A stretch of 64,000 nt of DNA, from the NCBI RefSeq assembly GCF_900099905.1, contig NZ_FNEE01000017.1, positions 1 to 64,000 of the forward strand. Direction: 5' to 3'. The position numbers and the translations under genes are program-made. The notes beneath the pieces are model-generated. The model was not told where the DNA came from. It was given only the letters and a program-made list of their open reading frames with translations, and made no database searches. Positions 44,313-55,124 of the stretch are shown in pieces. Positions within the stretch are counted from its first letter, which is position 1; every line of letters begins with the position of its first letter. The DNA is from Mesorhizobium muleiense (GTDB lineage Bacteria > Pseudomonadota > Alphaproteobacteria > Rhizobiales > Rhizobiaceae).

Positions 44313-45520
44313 TGCGTCTGCCCTTCGGCTTCAACCTTGGGCGGCAATTTGGTCATCTCGGACTTGACGGTGACGCCCGGCCGCACTCGCACCAGCCCGT
44401 TGACTACCACGGTCTCTTCGCCGGTGAGGCCCTCGCGGATAACGCGATAGCCGTCGATGCGCGGGCCGGTGCGGACCGGCTTGGCCGAGATCAGGCCTGC
44501 CTGGTCGACAACGAAGACGATGCGGCGGTTCTGGTCGGCGCCGATCGCCTCGTCAGGCAGAAGCACGCCCGGATGCGGCAACGAGCCGGGCACGTTGATG
44601 CGGCCGAACATGCCCGGCTGCAGAACGCCGTCCTTGTTGTCGAAGCGCGCCCTGGCCCGCATCGTGCCGGTAGCTTGGTCCAGACGGTTCTCGGCGAAGT
44701 CGAGCTTGCCCTTGAACGTCGCTTCATCACGGTCGGCGACACGGACGACAACATCGACGCCGCCGGCGCCTTCCTGCATGACGCCGCCGCGCTCGCGGGC
44801 GTCGCGCGCATAAGAAAAGTAGGTCCGCTCATCGATGTCGAAATAGAAGTTGATCGGGTCGATCGAGACGATGGTGGTCAGCACGGTCTGGTCGGCCTGC
44901 ACCAGATTGCCCGGCGAGATGAGCCGGCGGTCGACCCGGCCGGAAAACGGCGCCTTGATCGCGGTGAATTCGAGATCGAGACTTGCGTTTTCAAGTGCCG
45001 CCTCCGCGCCGTCCAGTTGCGCTTGGGCGGCGAGATATTCGCGGCGGCGGTCGTCCAGTGTCGAAACCGGTATGTTGCCTTCGCGCGACAGGGTCTCGGC
45101 GCGTTCGAACTGCATCTTGCTGAATTCGACCAGGGTCTTGGCCGAGTCGACCTGCGCCTGCGCCTGGTTCAGCGCCGCCTTGAACGGCCGCTGGTCGATG
45201 GTGAACAGGAGGTCGCCCTGCTTGACCAGCGTACCGTCCTGGAAATGGACCTGGTCGAGATAGCCGCCGACGCGGGAGCGCAGCGAAACCTGGTCGACAG
45301 CTTCGAAACGGCCGACGAACTCATCGTCCTCGACGATATCGCGCACCAGCGGCTTGGCTACCGTGACGACGGGCGCGGGAGGTGCTTCCTGCGCCTGTGC
45401 GGCCGGGGCCGCGAGCAAGCCGAGCGCCGCGAAGGCCGCGGCGGCGAGCCATTTTGCAGGGACGTTTCTGCTGGAGGGGGCGGCCAGAGAATCGTGGCGG
45501 AGGCGTGCAGTGTGAACCAT
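44309..45520 (-). CDS. RND efflux periplasmic adaptor
   Basis: This 403-residue membrane fusion protein has a signal peptide ending near PAAQAQE (about 45), the barrel motif RSRVGGYLDQVHFQDGTLVKQGDLLFTIDQRPF, a coiled-coil hairpin (about residues 120-180) and the beta-domain IKAPFSGRVDRRLISPGNLV. It joins the RND pump to an outer-membrane factor. The start at 45520 has GAGGGG upstream; longer frames to 45547 or 45592 lack a clear site. Confidence 0.92.
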   Translation of the reverse strand: MVHTARLRHDSLAAPSSRNVPAKWLAAAAFAALGLLAAPAAQAQEAPPAPVVTVAKPLVRDIVEDDEFVGRFEAVDQVSLRSRVGGYLDQVHFQDGTLVKQGDLLFTIDQRPFKAALNQAQAQVDSAKTLVEFSKMQFERAETLSREGNIPVSTLDDRRREYLAAQAQLDGAEAALENASLDLEFTAIKAPFSGRVDRRLISPGNLVQADQTVLTTIVSIDPINFYFDIDERTYFSYARDARERGGVMQEGAGGVDVVVRVADRDEATFKGKLDFAENRLDQATGTMRARARFDNKDGVLQPGMFGRINVPGSLPHPGVLLPDEAIGADQNRRIVFVVDQAGLISAKPVRTGPRIDGYRVIREGLTGEETVVVNGLVRVRPGVTVKSEMTKLPPKVEAEGQTQ

Positions 45521-46289
45521 GGTTACCCCTCGTAATCGGTCCTTCATGCGAAGTCCGTAACATCTAGGCAGCTTGTGTGCCGCACAAATCAATTTTTTGT
45601 ACTGACCACCACAACCGACAGCTTGCTATTGAACAAACATCGAACATCGTCAATCTTGACAAGGAAGCGGCTAACCGGGGAGCGCGAACGCACATCTCGC
45701 GTTTATCCGTTGCGTAGGCATCGCCATGCGCTCGAGCCAAAGCGGATCTGACAAGCCATTGCGCATCCCGACGTGCGGCGGTTCTGTCGGGAGGAACAGG
45801 GCCGCTCCCGCGCGTTGAGGTTCGACCTGCTTCTCATTCTGCGGTTATAGGCGGCGATATAGGCTTCGATGAAATCGGCAGATTGGACATTTGCTACACT
45901 CCGAAAACGCTATTGCACCATTGCGCCACTTGCATAGCACTGGGACGTGACAACCGCACGTCCGCACGTCTCTCCTGCAGTTTGGAAAAAAGATCGTCGA
46001 TAAGCGGCGCATGTATGGCGCGAACGAGGGTGAGGTCGAACAGTTCAAGCACCTTATCGGAAGCGTGCCCGGAGCGGCGGCTGCGCCGCGGAAATTCTCT
46101 ATCGTGGCCCTCCATAGGGCGCTCCACAGCGCTGCTGGGCCGATTTTCGGGTTTTGATGAACGAGAAGGGCCATCTCTCAGAAAAGGCAACGACAAGTAT
46201 CGGGTGTCTTGCTGTGCAAAATTTCTTGAGAGGCCGACGGGCCGGGTCTAGGTAAGGTTTTCCATAGTGTTCATTTCCAGACTGTCGGG
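45521..46289. other. Long gap between the RND operon and the oxygenase
   Basis: About 770 bases. Contains the RND promoter region near 45560-45650 (no clear consensus seen). A minus-strand frame at 45894-46196 has a stretch DKVLELFDLTLVRAIHAPL running on to IDDLFSKLQERRADV that looks protein-like, and another minus-strand frame just downstream reads ADFIEAYIAAYNRR, so a decayed gene may lie here. I cannot name it. Confidence 0.35.
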
Positions 46290-48557
46290 ATGCCCGTGTC
46301 GTCGATCGCCGCCGCCCTGCCTGATTGCCTGCGCTCGGTCGAGCGCCCCGGCGACTTCTGCGTCGGTGGCCTGCGGGAAATCTTCATGCCGACGATCGAC
46401 GTGGAGAGCGTGGGCAGGATCGCCTTCCCGCTTCCGGAGGCGCAGGCCGAACGGCTGGTCGCCGTAGCCGATGCGGCACCCCATGGACGCGGCGAGGAGA
46501 CGGTGCTCGATCGCGACGTGCGCAGAACCTGGCAGATCGACCCGCGCAGGATCCAGATCGGCGGGCGTAGTTGGGAGACGACGCTGGCCGAGCTCGTAAC
46601 CGACGCTGCCCGCGGCCTTGGCGTCGAAGAGCCGGTCGAGGCGGAGTTCTACAAGCTTCTCGTCTATGACGCCGGCAGCTTCTTCCTTAATCACCGGGAC
46701 ACCGAAAAGACGCCCGGCATGTTCGCGACCCTGGTGATCGTACTTCCCTCTGCTCATCGTGGCGGCGAGCTGGTCGTGCGGCACCTGGGTCGAGAGGTGA
46801 TGTTCGATCTGCACCCCGAAGATCCGTCGGAAATCGGATACGCCGCCTTCTATGCAGACTGCTTGCATGAAGTGCGCCCGGTCATCATCGGACTTCGCCT
46901 GATCCTCGTCTATAATTTGCGCTTCCTCGGCAAGAGACGCACACTGCGGGCCCCCGACTATCGCGCGGTCGAGGCGCACGTCGCGGACCTGCTGCGCGGC
47001 TGGGCCGGCTCGGAGGACGAGCCCGACAAGTTGATCGTGCCGCTCGAGCATGCCTACACGCCGGCGGAGCTGTCGTTCGACACCCTCAAGGGGGCCGATG
47101 CGGGCGTGGCGTCGGTGTTGATCGAGGCGGCAGCGGCGGCGGAGTGCGATCTCCATCTTGTCCTGGTATCGATCGAGGAGAGCGGCAGCGCCGTGCACAC
47201 CGGCAATTATCGCCGCAGGCGCTGGGATCGAGACGACGAGGGCGATGAAGAATTCGAAGTCGCGGAGGTTTTCGACAGCTCGCTGACCCTGTCGGCGTGG
47301 CGGCGTCCGGACGGCGGCGAGGTCGGGTTTCACGACTTTCCATTCAATGAGGAGGAGCTCTGTCCGCCCGATGCGTTCGAAGATCTGAGGCCCGACGAGC
47401 AGCATTTCCACGAGGCGACGGGCAACGAGGGCGCCTCTTTCGACCGTACCTATCGCCGTGCCGGTCTGGTGCTGTGGCCGCGCGCGCGGCGGCTCGCGGT
47501 GCTTAACCAGGCCGGCCTCGGGGCGACGCTGCCGTATCTCGAAGACCTGGCGAAGCGCTGGGAGACGAGCGACACCGCCGCCAAGCGACAGTTGTGGGGG
47601 GAGGGCGATGAGCTTTCGGGACACATGCTGCGCTCCTGGTCCCGTGAGACATGGCGCAGGGAGGACGATACCGATGCCGGTCGGATGCTCGACTTGCAGG
47701 TTCGGCTGAGCAATGCCGCGCGCATCGACGAATTTGTCGTGGAGTTGTCGGCCAACGGCCACTACGCCGCGTCCGATAACGACGCCCTCGTGCGCGCCGC
47801 CGCGCTCCTTCCACGACCGCGGGCCACGGACTTGCTGGTCGAGATCGTCAGACGCAATGCCGCGGCCCACCTCGGCGCCTGCGCCGATTTGCTGATGCGT
47901 TGCGTAGCGGCGCCGACCGAGTCCGCTGGCGACGCCGCGAAGATCGGCGCAGCTTTGATCGACGTCTTGCCGGGTGACCCGGCCAAGCGTGCCAAGCTCG
48001 ACCCCTGGACGCGACCTGCGTCCGTACTGCCTGGCTTCGTCGTCGATCTCCTGACGGCGACGAGCAAGATCGACGCCGGGCTTGCAGCGCGCGCGATCGA
48101 GCACCTGCTGGCCTGGCCCCGGACCTACACGCCGGACGCGGTGCTCGTCCCGGCGGCACTGGCCTTCGCCAAGCGGGCGGAGAGCAGGGCATGGCCGGCC
48201 ATCGGCCGGCTGCGTGAGGCGGCTCTCGACCATCTGCGCGGTCGCATCGCGCTGCCGCTGGAGGCCCCGCGGGACTGGTCGCGAACCAATCCGCTCAAAT
48301 GCACATGCGAGGACTGTCGCGCACTCGGCGCATTTCTGATTGATCCTCATCAACAGCAATGGCGCCTGAGGGCGGCCCAGAACCGGCGGACCCACGTCGA
48401 GGAGAGCGTCCGAAACGCCGTGTGCGACCTTGACCTCGCCACCGAAAGGCGCGGCAGCCCGCACACGTTGATCGCGACCAAGAACCAGGCCAGTTACGAG
48501 CGACGCGCCAAACAGCGCCGGCAGGATCTGGAACATGTATCGGCGCTTGGTGGATGA
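46290..48557 (+). CDS. Large 2OG-Fe(II) oxygenase (prolyl-4-hydroxylase-like)
   Basis: The predicted protein is 755 residues. The N-terminal ~210 residues form a 2-oxoglutarate/Fe(II) dioxygenase domain: HxD at H135/D137 (FFLNHRDTEK), distal His193 (YADCLHEVRPV) and the co-substrate Arg203 (GLRLILVYN), with the prolyl-hydroxylase-like FATLVIVLPSAHRGGELVVRH. Residues ~215-755 have no catalytic motif I know: a helical Ala/Leu-rich middle part and a conserved-looking C-terminal region with CTCEDCRALGAFL and a basic tail. It stands alone. The start codon has only a weak ribosome binding site; family members usually begin close to it. Confidence 0.83.
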   Translation: MPVSSIAAALPDCLRSVERPGDFCVGGLREIFMPTIDVESVGRIAFPLPEAQAERLVAVADAAPHGRGEETVLDRDVRRTWQIDPRRIQIGGRSWETTLAELVTDAARGLGVEEPVEAEFYKLLVYDAGSFFLNHRDTEKTPGMFATLVIVLPSAHRGGELVVRHLGREVMFDLHPEDPSEIGYAAFYADCLHEVRPVIIGLRLILVYNLRFLGKRRTLRAPDYRAVEAHVADLLRGWAGSEDEPDKLIVPLEHAYTPAELSFDTLKGADAGVASVLIEAAAAAECDLHLVLVSIEESGSAVHTGNYRRRRWDRDDEGDEEFEVAEVFDSSLTLSAWRRPDGGEVGFHDFPFNEEELCPPDAFEDLRPDEQHFHEATGNEGASFDRTYRRAGLVLWPRARRLAVLNQAGLGATLPYLEDLAKRWETSDTAAKRQLWGEGDELSGHMLRSWSRETWRREDDTDAGRMLDLQVRLSNAARIDEFVVELSANGHYAASDNDALVRAAALLPRPRATDLLVEIVRRNAAAHLGACADLLMRCVAAPTESAGDAAKIGAALIDVLPGDPAKRAKLDPWTRPASVLPGFVVDLLTATSKIDAGLAARAIEHLLAWPRTYTPDAVLVPAALAFAKRAESRAWPAIGRLREAALDHLRGRIALPLEAPRDWSRTNPLKCTCEDCRALGAFLIDPHQQQWRLRAAQNRRTHVEESVRNAVCDLDLATERRGSPHTLIATKNQASYERRAKQRRQDLEHVSALGG

Positions 48558-48760
48558 AGGACGATCTCGAGCACCTGGCGGCGGGAGAGTCCGAAGGACA
48601 GCCGCAAGGGTGAAGGGCCGCTCCGGATCAGTGTTCAGGGGAAGGTTTCAGACCGGTCCGAACTGCTGCGGGCGCGGCGGTGAGCGCGGATCAACAGTCC
48701 GCATCCGCATCTTGAATCTGTTGGCCAGAATCGCTATTTTGTCTAACAAGGAGATCCTTG

Positions 48761-49045
48761 ATGCCGTCCCATGAAACTCAGCCGCCACCGATTCAGGCAA
48801 GTCTGCGGCGGCGGACGGTCATTGATACGGCGCGGCAGCTCGGGCTGCTTGAAGGCGAGAATGGCCGGATCGGCGGTCGGATTCGACGCGACCTCATAGC
48901 GGCTGCCAAGGAAAAGTCCGGCATTACCACCGATACAGAACTACTGGAATACGCCTTGGCGAAGGTCGCGCTTGAGGACGACTTTGGGGTGAAGGTGGTC
49001 CGCCGGAAGGGCCGGGTCGCGAAAGAAATCGACCTTGAGTTTTGA
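48761..49045 (+). CDS. Antitoxin-like partner of the PIN toxin
   Basis: This 94-residue protein is encoded directly upstream of, and overlapping by 11 bases, the PIN-domain toxin gene, the standard antitoxin position. AAGGAG stands six bases before the ATG. The sequence (RRTVIDTARQLGLLEGENGRIGG with a helical middle TDTELLEYALAKVALED and a basic C-terminus) could contain a short DNA-binding fold, but I do not recognise it as a specific VapB, AbrB or CopG family member. It would neutralise the toxin and autoregulate the pair. Confidence 0.72.
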   Translation: MPSHETQPPPIQASLRRRTVIDTARQLGLLEGENGRIGGRIRRDLIAAAKEKSGITTDTELLEYALAKVALEDDFGVKVVRRKGRVAKEIDLEF

Positions 49046-49595
49046 TCTGTCCCGTGCGCTGCGGCGGATCAAGCCGCAACGCAGCACAGATACTATCCAA
49101 CGCCGCTCGGCCGCCGATCTGCCTATTCTTCGGAAGCCGATTTCAGCTGGCCTTGAGCTGTTGCTCGATAGCTGTGTCTATATCGACGTACTCCAAGGGC
49201 GTTCTCCCGTAAGCGTGGACGAACTGCTTGAGACCCGGAACGTCAATCACTCCACCGTTTGCCTGGCTGAGCTGACGCACCTGTTCGGCCGCCTCGATCC
49301 GTCGCACCCGGCCACGAAGACCGTGTTACGCGAAATCCGGCGTACCCTCGAAGACATACCAGGCCACCGGCTCTTTTCCCCATCGGAGACCGCCATGGGC
49401 GAGGCCGGAATGCTGGCCGGCTTGGTGACGCGTCTGTCAGGCGCTGCCCGCGGCGAGAGCCTGCTGAACGATGCGAGCTTATATCTCCAGGCGCTGGAAC
49501 GCGGCTGGATTGTTCTCACACGCAATGTGCGCGACTTCGACTATTTCGATCAGCTTCTGCCAGCGGGTCGTGTTCTTTTCTATGAGCAGGGGTAG
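49035..49595 (+). CDS. vapC: PIN-domain ribonuclease toxin (VapC-like)
   Basis: This PIN-domain protein of about 186 residues has acidic active-site positions D45 (LLLDSCVYIDVL), E79 (VCLAELTHLF), D146 (SLLNDASLYL) and the TRNVRDFDYFD block near 162-172. PIN toxins of type II modules cleave tRNA or rRNA. It is longer than the usual ~130-residue VapC because of about 40 extra N-terminal residues. The frame opens at a TTG inside the antitoxin gene; a later start would shorten the tail but keep the domain. It sits directly before repeat copy B. Confidence 0.83.
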   Translation: MSFDLSRALRRIKPQRSTDTIQRRSAADLPILRKPISAGLELLLDSCVYIDVLQGRSPVSVDELLETRNVNHSTVCLAELTHLFGRLDPSHPATKTVLREIRRTLEDIPGHRLFSPSETAMGEAGMLAGLVTRLSGAARGESLLNDASLYLQALERGWIVLTRNVRDFDYFDQLLPAGRVLFYEQG

Positions 49596-49669
49596 CCGGC
49601 TTGGGCCCATTGGGTGGCGATATGTGTCGCCGACCGACAAGTACCCGAGAATTTGCGGTTTCATGGCAA

Positions 49670-49865
49670 GCCGCGGAACCGGGCAGTACAATACGGGAAG
49701 ATTTCCAATTCTGGCCCAGGAAAAAGACAATGAAATCAGTGCCGTGAACACGTCCTCCGTCCTCCGGGCCACCAAAGTCCATGAATCAACCACTTATGGT
49801 CAGTTTCGCTTTGAAGTGGGGCCAATTCAGATTCGCTATGTCCCACGACTCAGGTGCATTCACCT
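49670..49865 (+). repeat. Diverged direct repeat, copy B
   Basis: This stretch aligns along its length with 1-195 in the same orientation. It lies between the toxin gene and the aldo/keto reductase, with no intact frame inside. A further stretch just upstream (49625-49669, 'accgacaagtacccgagaatttgcgg') may belong to the same element; the window edge prevents checking copy A for it. Confidence 0.7.
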
Positions 49866-49885
49866 TGAGCAGGCGGTCACCCGGA

Positions 49886-52115
<2,230 letters not shown>

Positions 52116-52119
<4 letters not shown>

Positions 52120-52337
52120 CCTTCGGCTTTTCCGGCTGATGTGGTGGGCGAAAACGGCCGCCTGAGCGGCTTCGCGGCTAAAGTACGCCGCTGATTTGCG
52201 GCATTTTTCCGTCCGCGGTCGATCGCCCTCGCGATGTCGACTGCCATCGGTTTTCCGTTGGCCTCGCGCATGTAGTCGTCAGTCATCCCATCGAGGACAG
52301 TGATGGCCGAATTGCGAGGCAGGCGTCGCAATTCCAT
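52116..52337 (-). CDS. Small basic protein coupled to the AraC gene
   Basis: This is a 73-residue frame from an ATG at 52337 (MELRRLPRNSAITVLDGM, then MREANGKPMAVDIARAID) ending in an ATGA overlap with the AraC start. The overlap and the unbroken, mildly structured composition support a real gene, although the region upstream has no clear ribosome binding site and a longer in-frame start at 52457 exists. No family recognised. Confidence 0.4.
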
Positions 52338-52408
52338 GGATCGTTCGGGCACCTCTGACGTTATGTTGTCGCCGAGGCGGGTGATTTCATTACGGAAGGA
52401 GCAAGGCG

Positions 52409-53068
52409 ATGAAAAAAATGCTTCTCGCAGGGATCGTTGCCCTGTCGGCGTCAACATCGCTGGCGCAGACGAGCACTGCCCCCGAGCCTACGGCTCCACC
52501 GGCTGCAACGCCCGCTGCCCAGCAGCCAGGCGGCCCTGCCAATCTCTGCCAGGAGCTCCTCGCCTTCATGAAGGCGCCTGCCGAAACTGCTAGCCCGACC
52601 GCAGCTGCCTCGGCTCAGCAGTCTGGCACATCTTCTACCAGCGCAGCCGCGCCCGCCAAGTCCGAGACCGGGACCGGCTCGGCGCAGAAAATTACCGGGC
52701 AGGCTGGGGTTGCCAGCGATGCTCCACAACCGAACAAAGAGAAGGTGGCCAGCGGATCGGCGACGAACGCGCCCCAGAAGGAAAGCAGGGCCGCGCCGGT
52801 GCCCCCCTCCGATACGTCGAGCACTCCCAAGGATTCCGTGATCAATGCCGCGAAAGCGGAGGAACTGGCCGCCGCCAATGACATTGCACAATGCCAGAAG
52901 ACCGCGCGGGAAATGCGAGTGGCCGGCGTCGCCATGCCGCCGCCGTTGCTTGCACTGGCGGCGCTCGACCTGCAGTATCAGCAAAAGTCCGGTGCGGCCC
53001 CTCAGGGATCTGGCAATCCACCTGTGACGGGGCAGGATCCGGCGCAGCAGACGCCACCGCCGCAATGA
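52409..53068 (+). CDS. Secreted Ala/Pro/Ser-rich protein
   Basis: This 219-residue protein has a clear signal peptide (MKKMLLAGIVALSASTSLAQ) and a low-complexity body rich in Ala, Pro, Ser, Thr and Gln, with two more structured parts (LCQELLAFMKAPAETA and AAKAEELAAANDIAQCQKTAREMRVAGV) that each contain one cysteine, so one disulfide between them is possible. GGAAGGAG precedes the ATG. Function unknown; similar Ala/Pro-rich envelope proteins occur in rhizobia. Confidence 0.72.
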   Translation: MKKMLLAGIVALSASTSLAQTSTAPEPTAPPAATPAAQQPGGPANLCQELLAFMKAPAETASPTAAASAQQSGTSSTSAAAPAKSETGTGSAQKITGQAGVASDAPQPNKEKVASGSATNAPQKESRAAPVPPSDTSSTPKDSVINAAKAEELAAANDIAQCQKTAREMRVAGVAMPPPLLALAALDLQYQQKSGAAPQGSGNPPVTGQDPAQQTPPPQ

Positions 53069-53110
53069 GAGCATGACTGGGACTTTGAGCAGGTAAAAGG
53101 AGAAGGCGGG

Positions 53111-53332
53111 ATGGGTATGATCTTGACCGGAATTGTCGTTTCGATCGCAATTGCGTTCGGGGCCGGCTATTTTCTTCTGAGCGCGCAGCAGCAACAGCCA
53201 GCATGGCAGGTCTACAGCAGCGAGAGCACTCGCGTCGGCGATCCGGGGCACAATCTGGTCGGTCAAAACTGGACGGGCGAACCGGGCGACAACTCTACCG
53301 CAGCCGCGGAGGGCGAGGAGACACCTTCCTAA
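53111..53332 (+). CDS. Small single-span membrane protein
   Basis: This 73-residue protein has an N-terminal membrane span (MILTGIVVSIAIAFGAGYFLL) followed by a hydrophilic outside tail rich in Gln, Ser and acidic residues. AAAAGGAGAAGGCGGG gives a strong ribosome binding site. It follows the secreted Ala/Pro-rich protein by 42 bases and may be co-transcribed with it. Its location next to the formate dehydrogenase operon could be coincidental, since it is convergent to it. No family recognised. Confidence 0.65.
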   Translation: MGMILTGIVVSIAIAFGAGYFLLSAQQQQPAWQVYSSESTRVGDPGHNLVGQNWTGEPGDNSTAAAEGEETPS

Positions 53333-53395
53333 GACCTGCGGTCGCTGACGTGGATTTCGAGGCCCGCGCAATGAAAGCCTGCGAGCACGCCAAGA

Positions 53396-53424
53396 AAATG
53401 CCCGGACCAATGGCCCGGGCATTT
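53396..53424. terminator. Bidirectional terminator between convergent operons
   Basis: AAATGCCCGG and CCGGGCATTT form a perfect 10-bp stem with a nine-base loop. The stem ends in A/T pairs and is flanked by 'aag' upstream and 'cgatt' downstream, as expected of a rho-independent terminator serving both the plus-strand small genes and the minus-strand formate dehydrogenase operon ending at 53444. Confidence 0.75.
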
Positions 53425-53443
53425 CGATTGTGCGCAGAAGCTA

Positions 53444-54460
53444 TTATTCGGCCGCTTCGGCCGCCGAGCGCGGCGGTATCGCACCTTTCGCCTCCTGGCT
53501 TTCGACCCAAAGCCTATGGTGCTCCTTCGCCCAGTTGATATCGACGGTGCCCGAACCCATTGCTTCATAAGCGCCTTCCATGCCGAGCGTGCCGATATAG
53601 ATGTGAGCGATAATCACGGCGATCAGGATGACGCCGACAGTCGCGTGAACATATTGGGCCGTCTGCATGCCGTTTATGTCGGTGAATGCGAACGGGAACA
53701 GCATGAATATGCCCGACACCGACAGCGCAATTCCGCCGAGCACGACGGCCCAGAAGATGAGCTTCTGGCCGGTGTTGAAACGTCCGGCCGGCGGATGCGT
53801 CCTGTTGGTCTTGTCGAAAAAGCCGCCACCGACCTTGAGCCAATGCGCGTCATGGCGATCGGGAAGGTTATCCCAGACCCATGTCACCAGCATGATCAAT
53901 ATGCCGAGCATGAATGCCCAGGAGACGAAGTCGTGGGCGTATTTCGCCCAGATCGACCAGGTTGAAAATGCATCGGCCCCGATCAGCGGCATCAGCAGAC
54001 GCTTGCCGAAGATAAAGTTCAATCCGGTGATGGCCAGGATGATGAACGCCGTGGCAGTCATCCAGTGGGTCAGCCGCTCCAGAGCACCGAAGCGCACGAT
54101 TTTTACGCCCGATTCGGGCGCCTGTGTGCGGATGCGGCCCCTGTAGACATAGAACAGCGCCAGCAGCAGCAAAATTCCTGTTATCGCGATGCCGCCGATC
54201 CACGGCAGCCAGCCCTCGTGGAAGCCGCGGTAGTCGCGGCCTTGTGGTTGCTCGAGCAAGCCTGCGGCCGTATTGGGCAGGGTGACGCGCCCCTCGATCT
54301 TCCGCAGCTCATCAAGAAGCTGCTGTTCGTTCACCGCCTGAGCGGTCGGGTTGCTCCCGGATGGGGCTTGCGCGTACACGGGCGCCGCGACCAGCAGCGT
54401 GAGCGTCATGAACGCCGCGATAGCCTGCGGAATCAGTCGACCAAGCCTGTTGTCCGGCAT
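53444..54460 (-). CDS. fdoI: Formate dehydrogenase gamma subunit (cytochrome b556)
   Basis: This 338-residue membrane subunit has an N-terminal signal-like span, then the four-span FdnI/FdoI-type cytochrome b domain (HWMTATAFIILAITGLNFIFGK, YAHDFVSWAFMLGILIMLVTW, and VHATVGVILIAVIIAHIYIG carry the heme histidines). It anchors the catalytic complex and passes electrons to quinone. Start 54460 follows GGGAGGACGGAGAA. The N-terminal ~100 residues before the first cytochrome span are longer than in the E. coli protein, as in other proteobacterial versions. Last gene of the fdh operon. Confidence 0.92.
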   Translation of the reverse strand: MPDNRLGRLIPQAIAAFMTLTLLVAAPVYAQAPSGSNPTAQAVNEQQLLDELRKIEGRVTLPNTAAGLLEQPQGRDYRGFHEGWLPWIGGIAITGILLLLALFYVYRGRIRTQAPESGVKIVRFGALERLTHWMTATAFIILAITGLNFIFGKRLLMPLIGADAFSTWSIWAKYAHDFVSWAFMLGILIMLVTWVWDNLPDRHDAHWLKVGGGFFDKTNRTHPPAGRFNTGQKLIFWAVVLGGIALSVSGIFMLFPFAFTDINGMQTAQYVHATVGVILIAVIIAHIYIGTLGMEGAYEAMGSGTVDINWAKEHHRLWVESQEAKGAIPPRSAAEAAE

Positions 54461-54512
54461 TTCTCCGTCCTCCCTGCTAGCTCCGTGCGCGCGAGACGAG
54501 CCCAACTGCCTC

Positions 54513-55109
54513 CTATACGTCGATTGTTTCCCGATAGGCCGTCTGCCAGCCCCAGGCTCCCGAACCATAGCCACGCTGCGTCACACGCTCCTTGTAGATC
54601 GCCGCGATGATCTCCCCGTCGCCGGCCAGGAGCGACTTGGTTGAACACATTTCGGCGCAAAGCGGCAGCTTGCCTTCAGCCAGCCGGTTGGCTCCGTACT
54701 TGGCATATTCAATTTCGGTGGAATCACCTTCCGGGCCCGCGGCGCAGAAGGTGCATTTGTCCATCTTGCCGCGCGAACCGAAGTTGCCGACACGCGGATA
54801 TTGCGGGGCGCCGAACGGGCAGGCGTAGAAGCAATAGCCGCACCCGATGCACAGGTCCTTGGAGTGGAGCACCACCGCGTCGGCCGTGGTGTAGAAGCAG
54901 TCGACCGGACAGACCGCCGCGCAAGGCGCGTCGGTGCAATGCATGCACGCCATCGAGACGGAGCGTTCGCCGGGCTTGCCGTCATTGATGGTGACGACGC
55001 GGCGCCGGTTGATGCCCCATGGCACGTCGTGCTCGTTCTTGCAGGCGGTGACGCAGGCATTGCACTCGATGCAACGATCAGCGTCGCAAAGGAATTTCAT
55101 CCTGGCCAT
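54513..55109 (-). CDS. fdoH: Formate dehydrogenase beta subunit (4Fe-4S)
   Basis: This 198-residue electron-transfer subunit has four clusters of cysteines: CIECNACVTAC, CMHCTDAPCAAVC, CIGCGYCFYAC and CTFC...CAEMC, expected to hold four [4Fe-4S] centres linking the molybdenum site to the cytochrome. It lacks the C-terminal membrane helix of E. coli FdnH/FdoH. It lies 15 bases after the alpha subunit gene. Confidence 0.95.
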   Translation of the reverse strand: MARMKFLCDADRCIECNACVTACKNEHDVPWGINRRRVVTINDGKPGERSVSMACMHCTDAPCAAVCPVDCFYTTADAVVLHSKDLCIGCGYCFYACPFGAPQYPRVGNFGSRGKMDKCTFCAAGPEGDSTEIEYAKYGANRLAEGKLPLCAEMCSTKSLLAGDGEIIAAIYKERVTQRGYGSGAWGWQTAYRETIDV

Positions 55110-55124
55110 TTCTGTTCCTCCCGT

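Noticed and set aside
45894-46196. 100-codon minus-strand frame
   Set aside because: A part looks protein-like but there is no ribosome binding site, no family, and the presumed continuation lies in another frame; kept only as a note on the gap.
48340-48353. Perfect FNR/FixK-type box TTGAT-CCTC-ATCAA
   Set aside because: It lies inside the oxygenase coding region, encoding LIDPHQQ, about 400 bases from the next gene start, so it is most likely chance.
46248-48536. 762-codon minus-strand frame
   Set aside because: Antisense shadow of the 2OG-Fe(II) oxygenase gene; the plus-strand product contains the HxD...H site and the minus-strand product has no motif.
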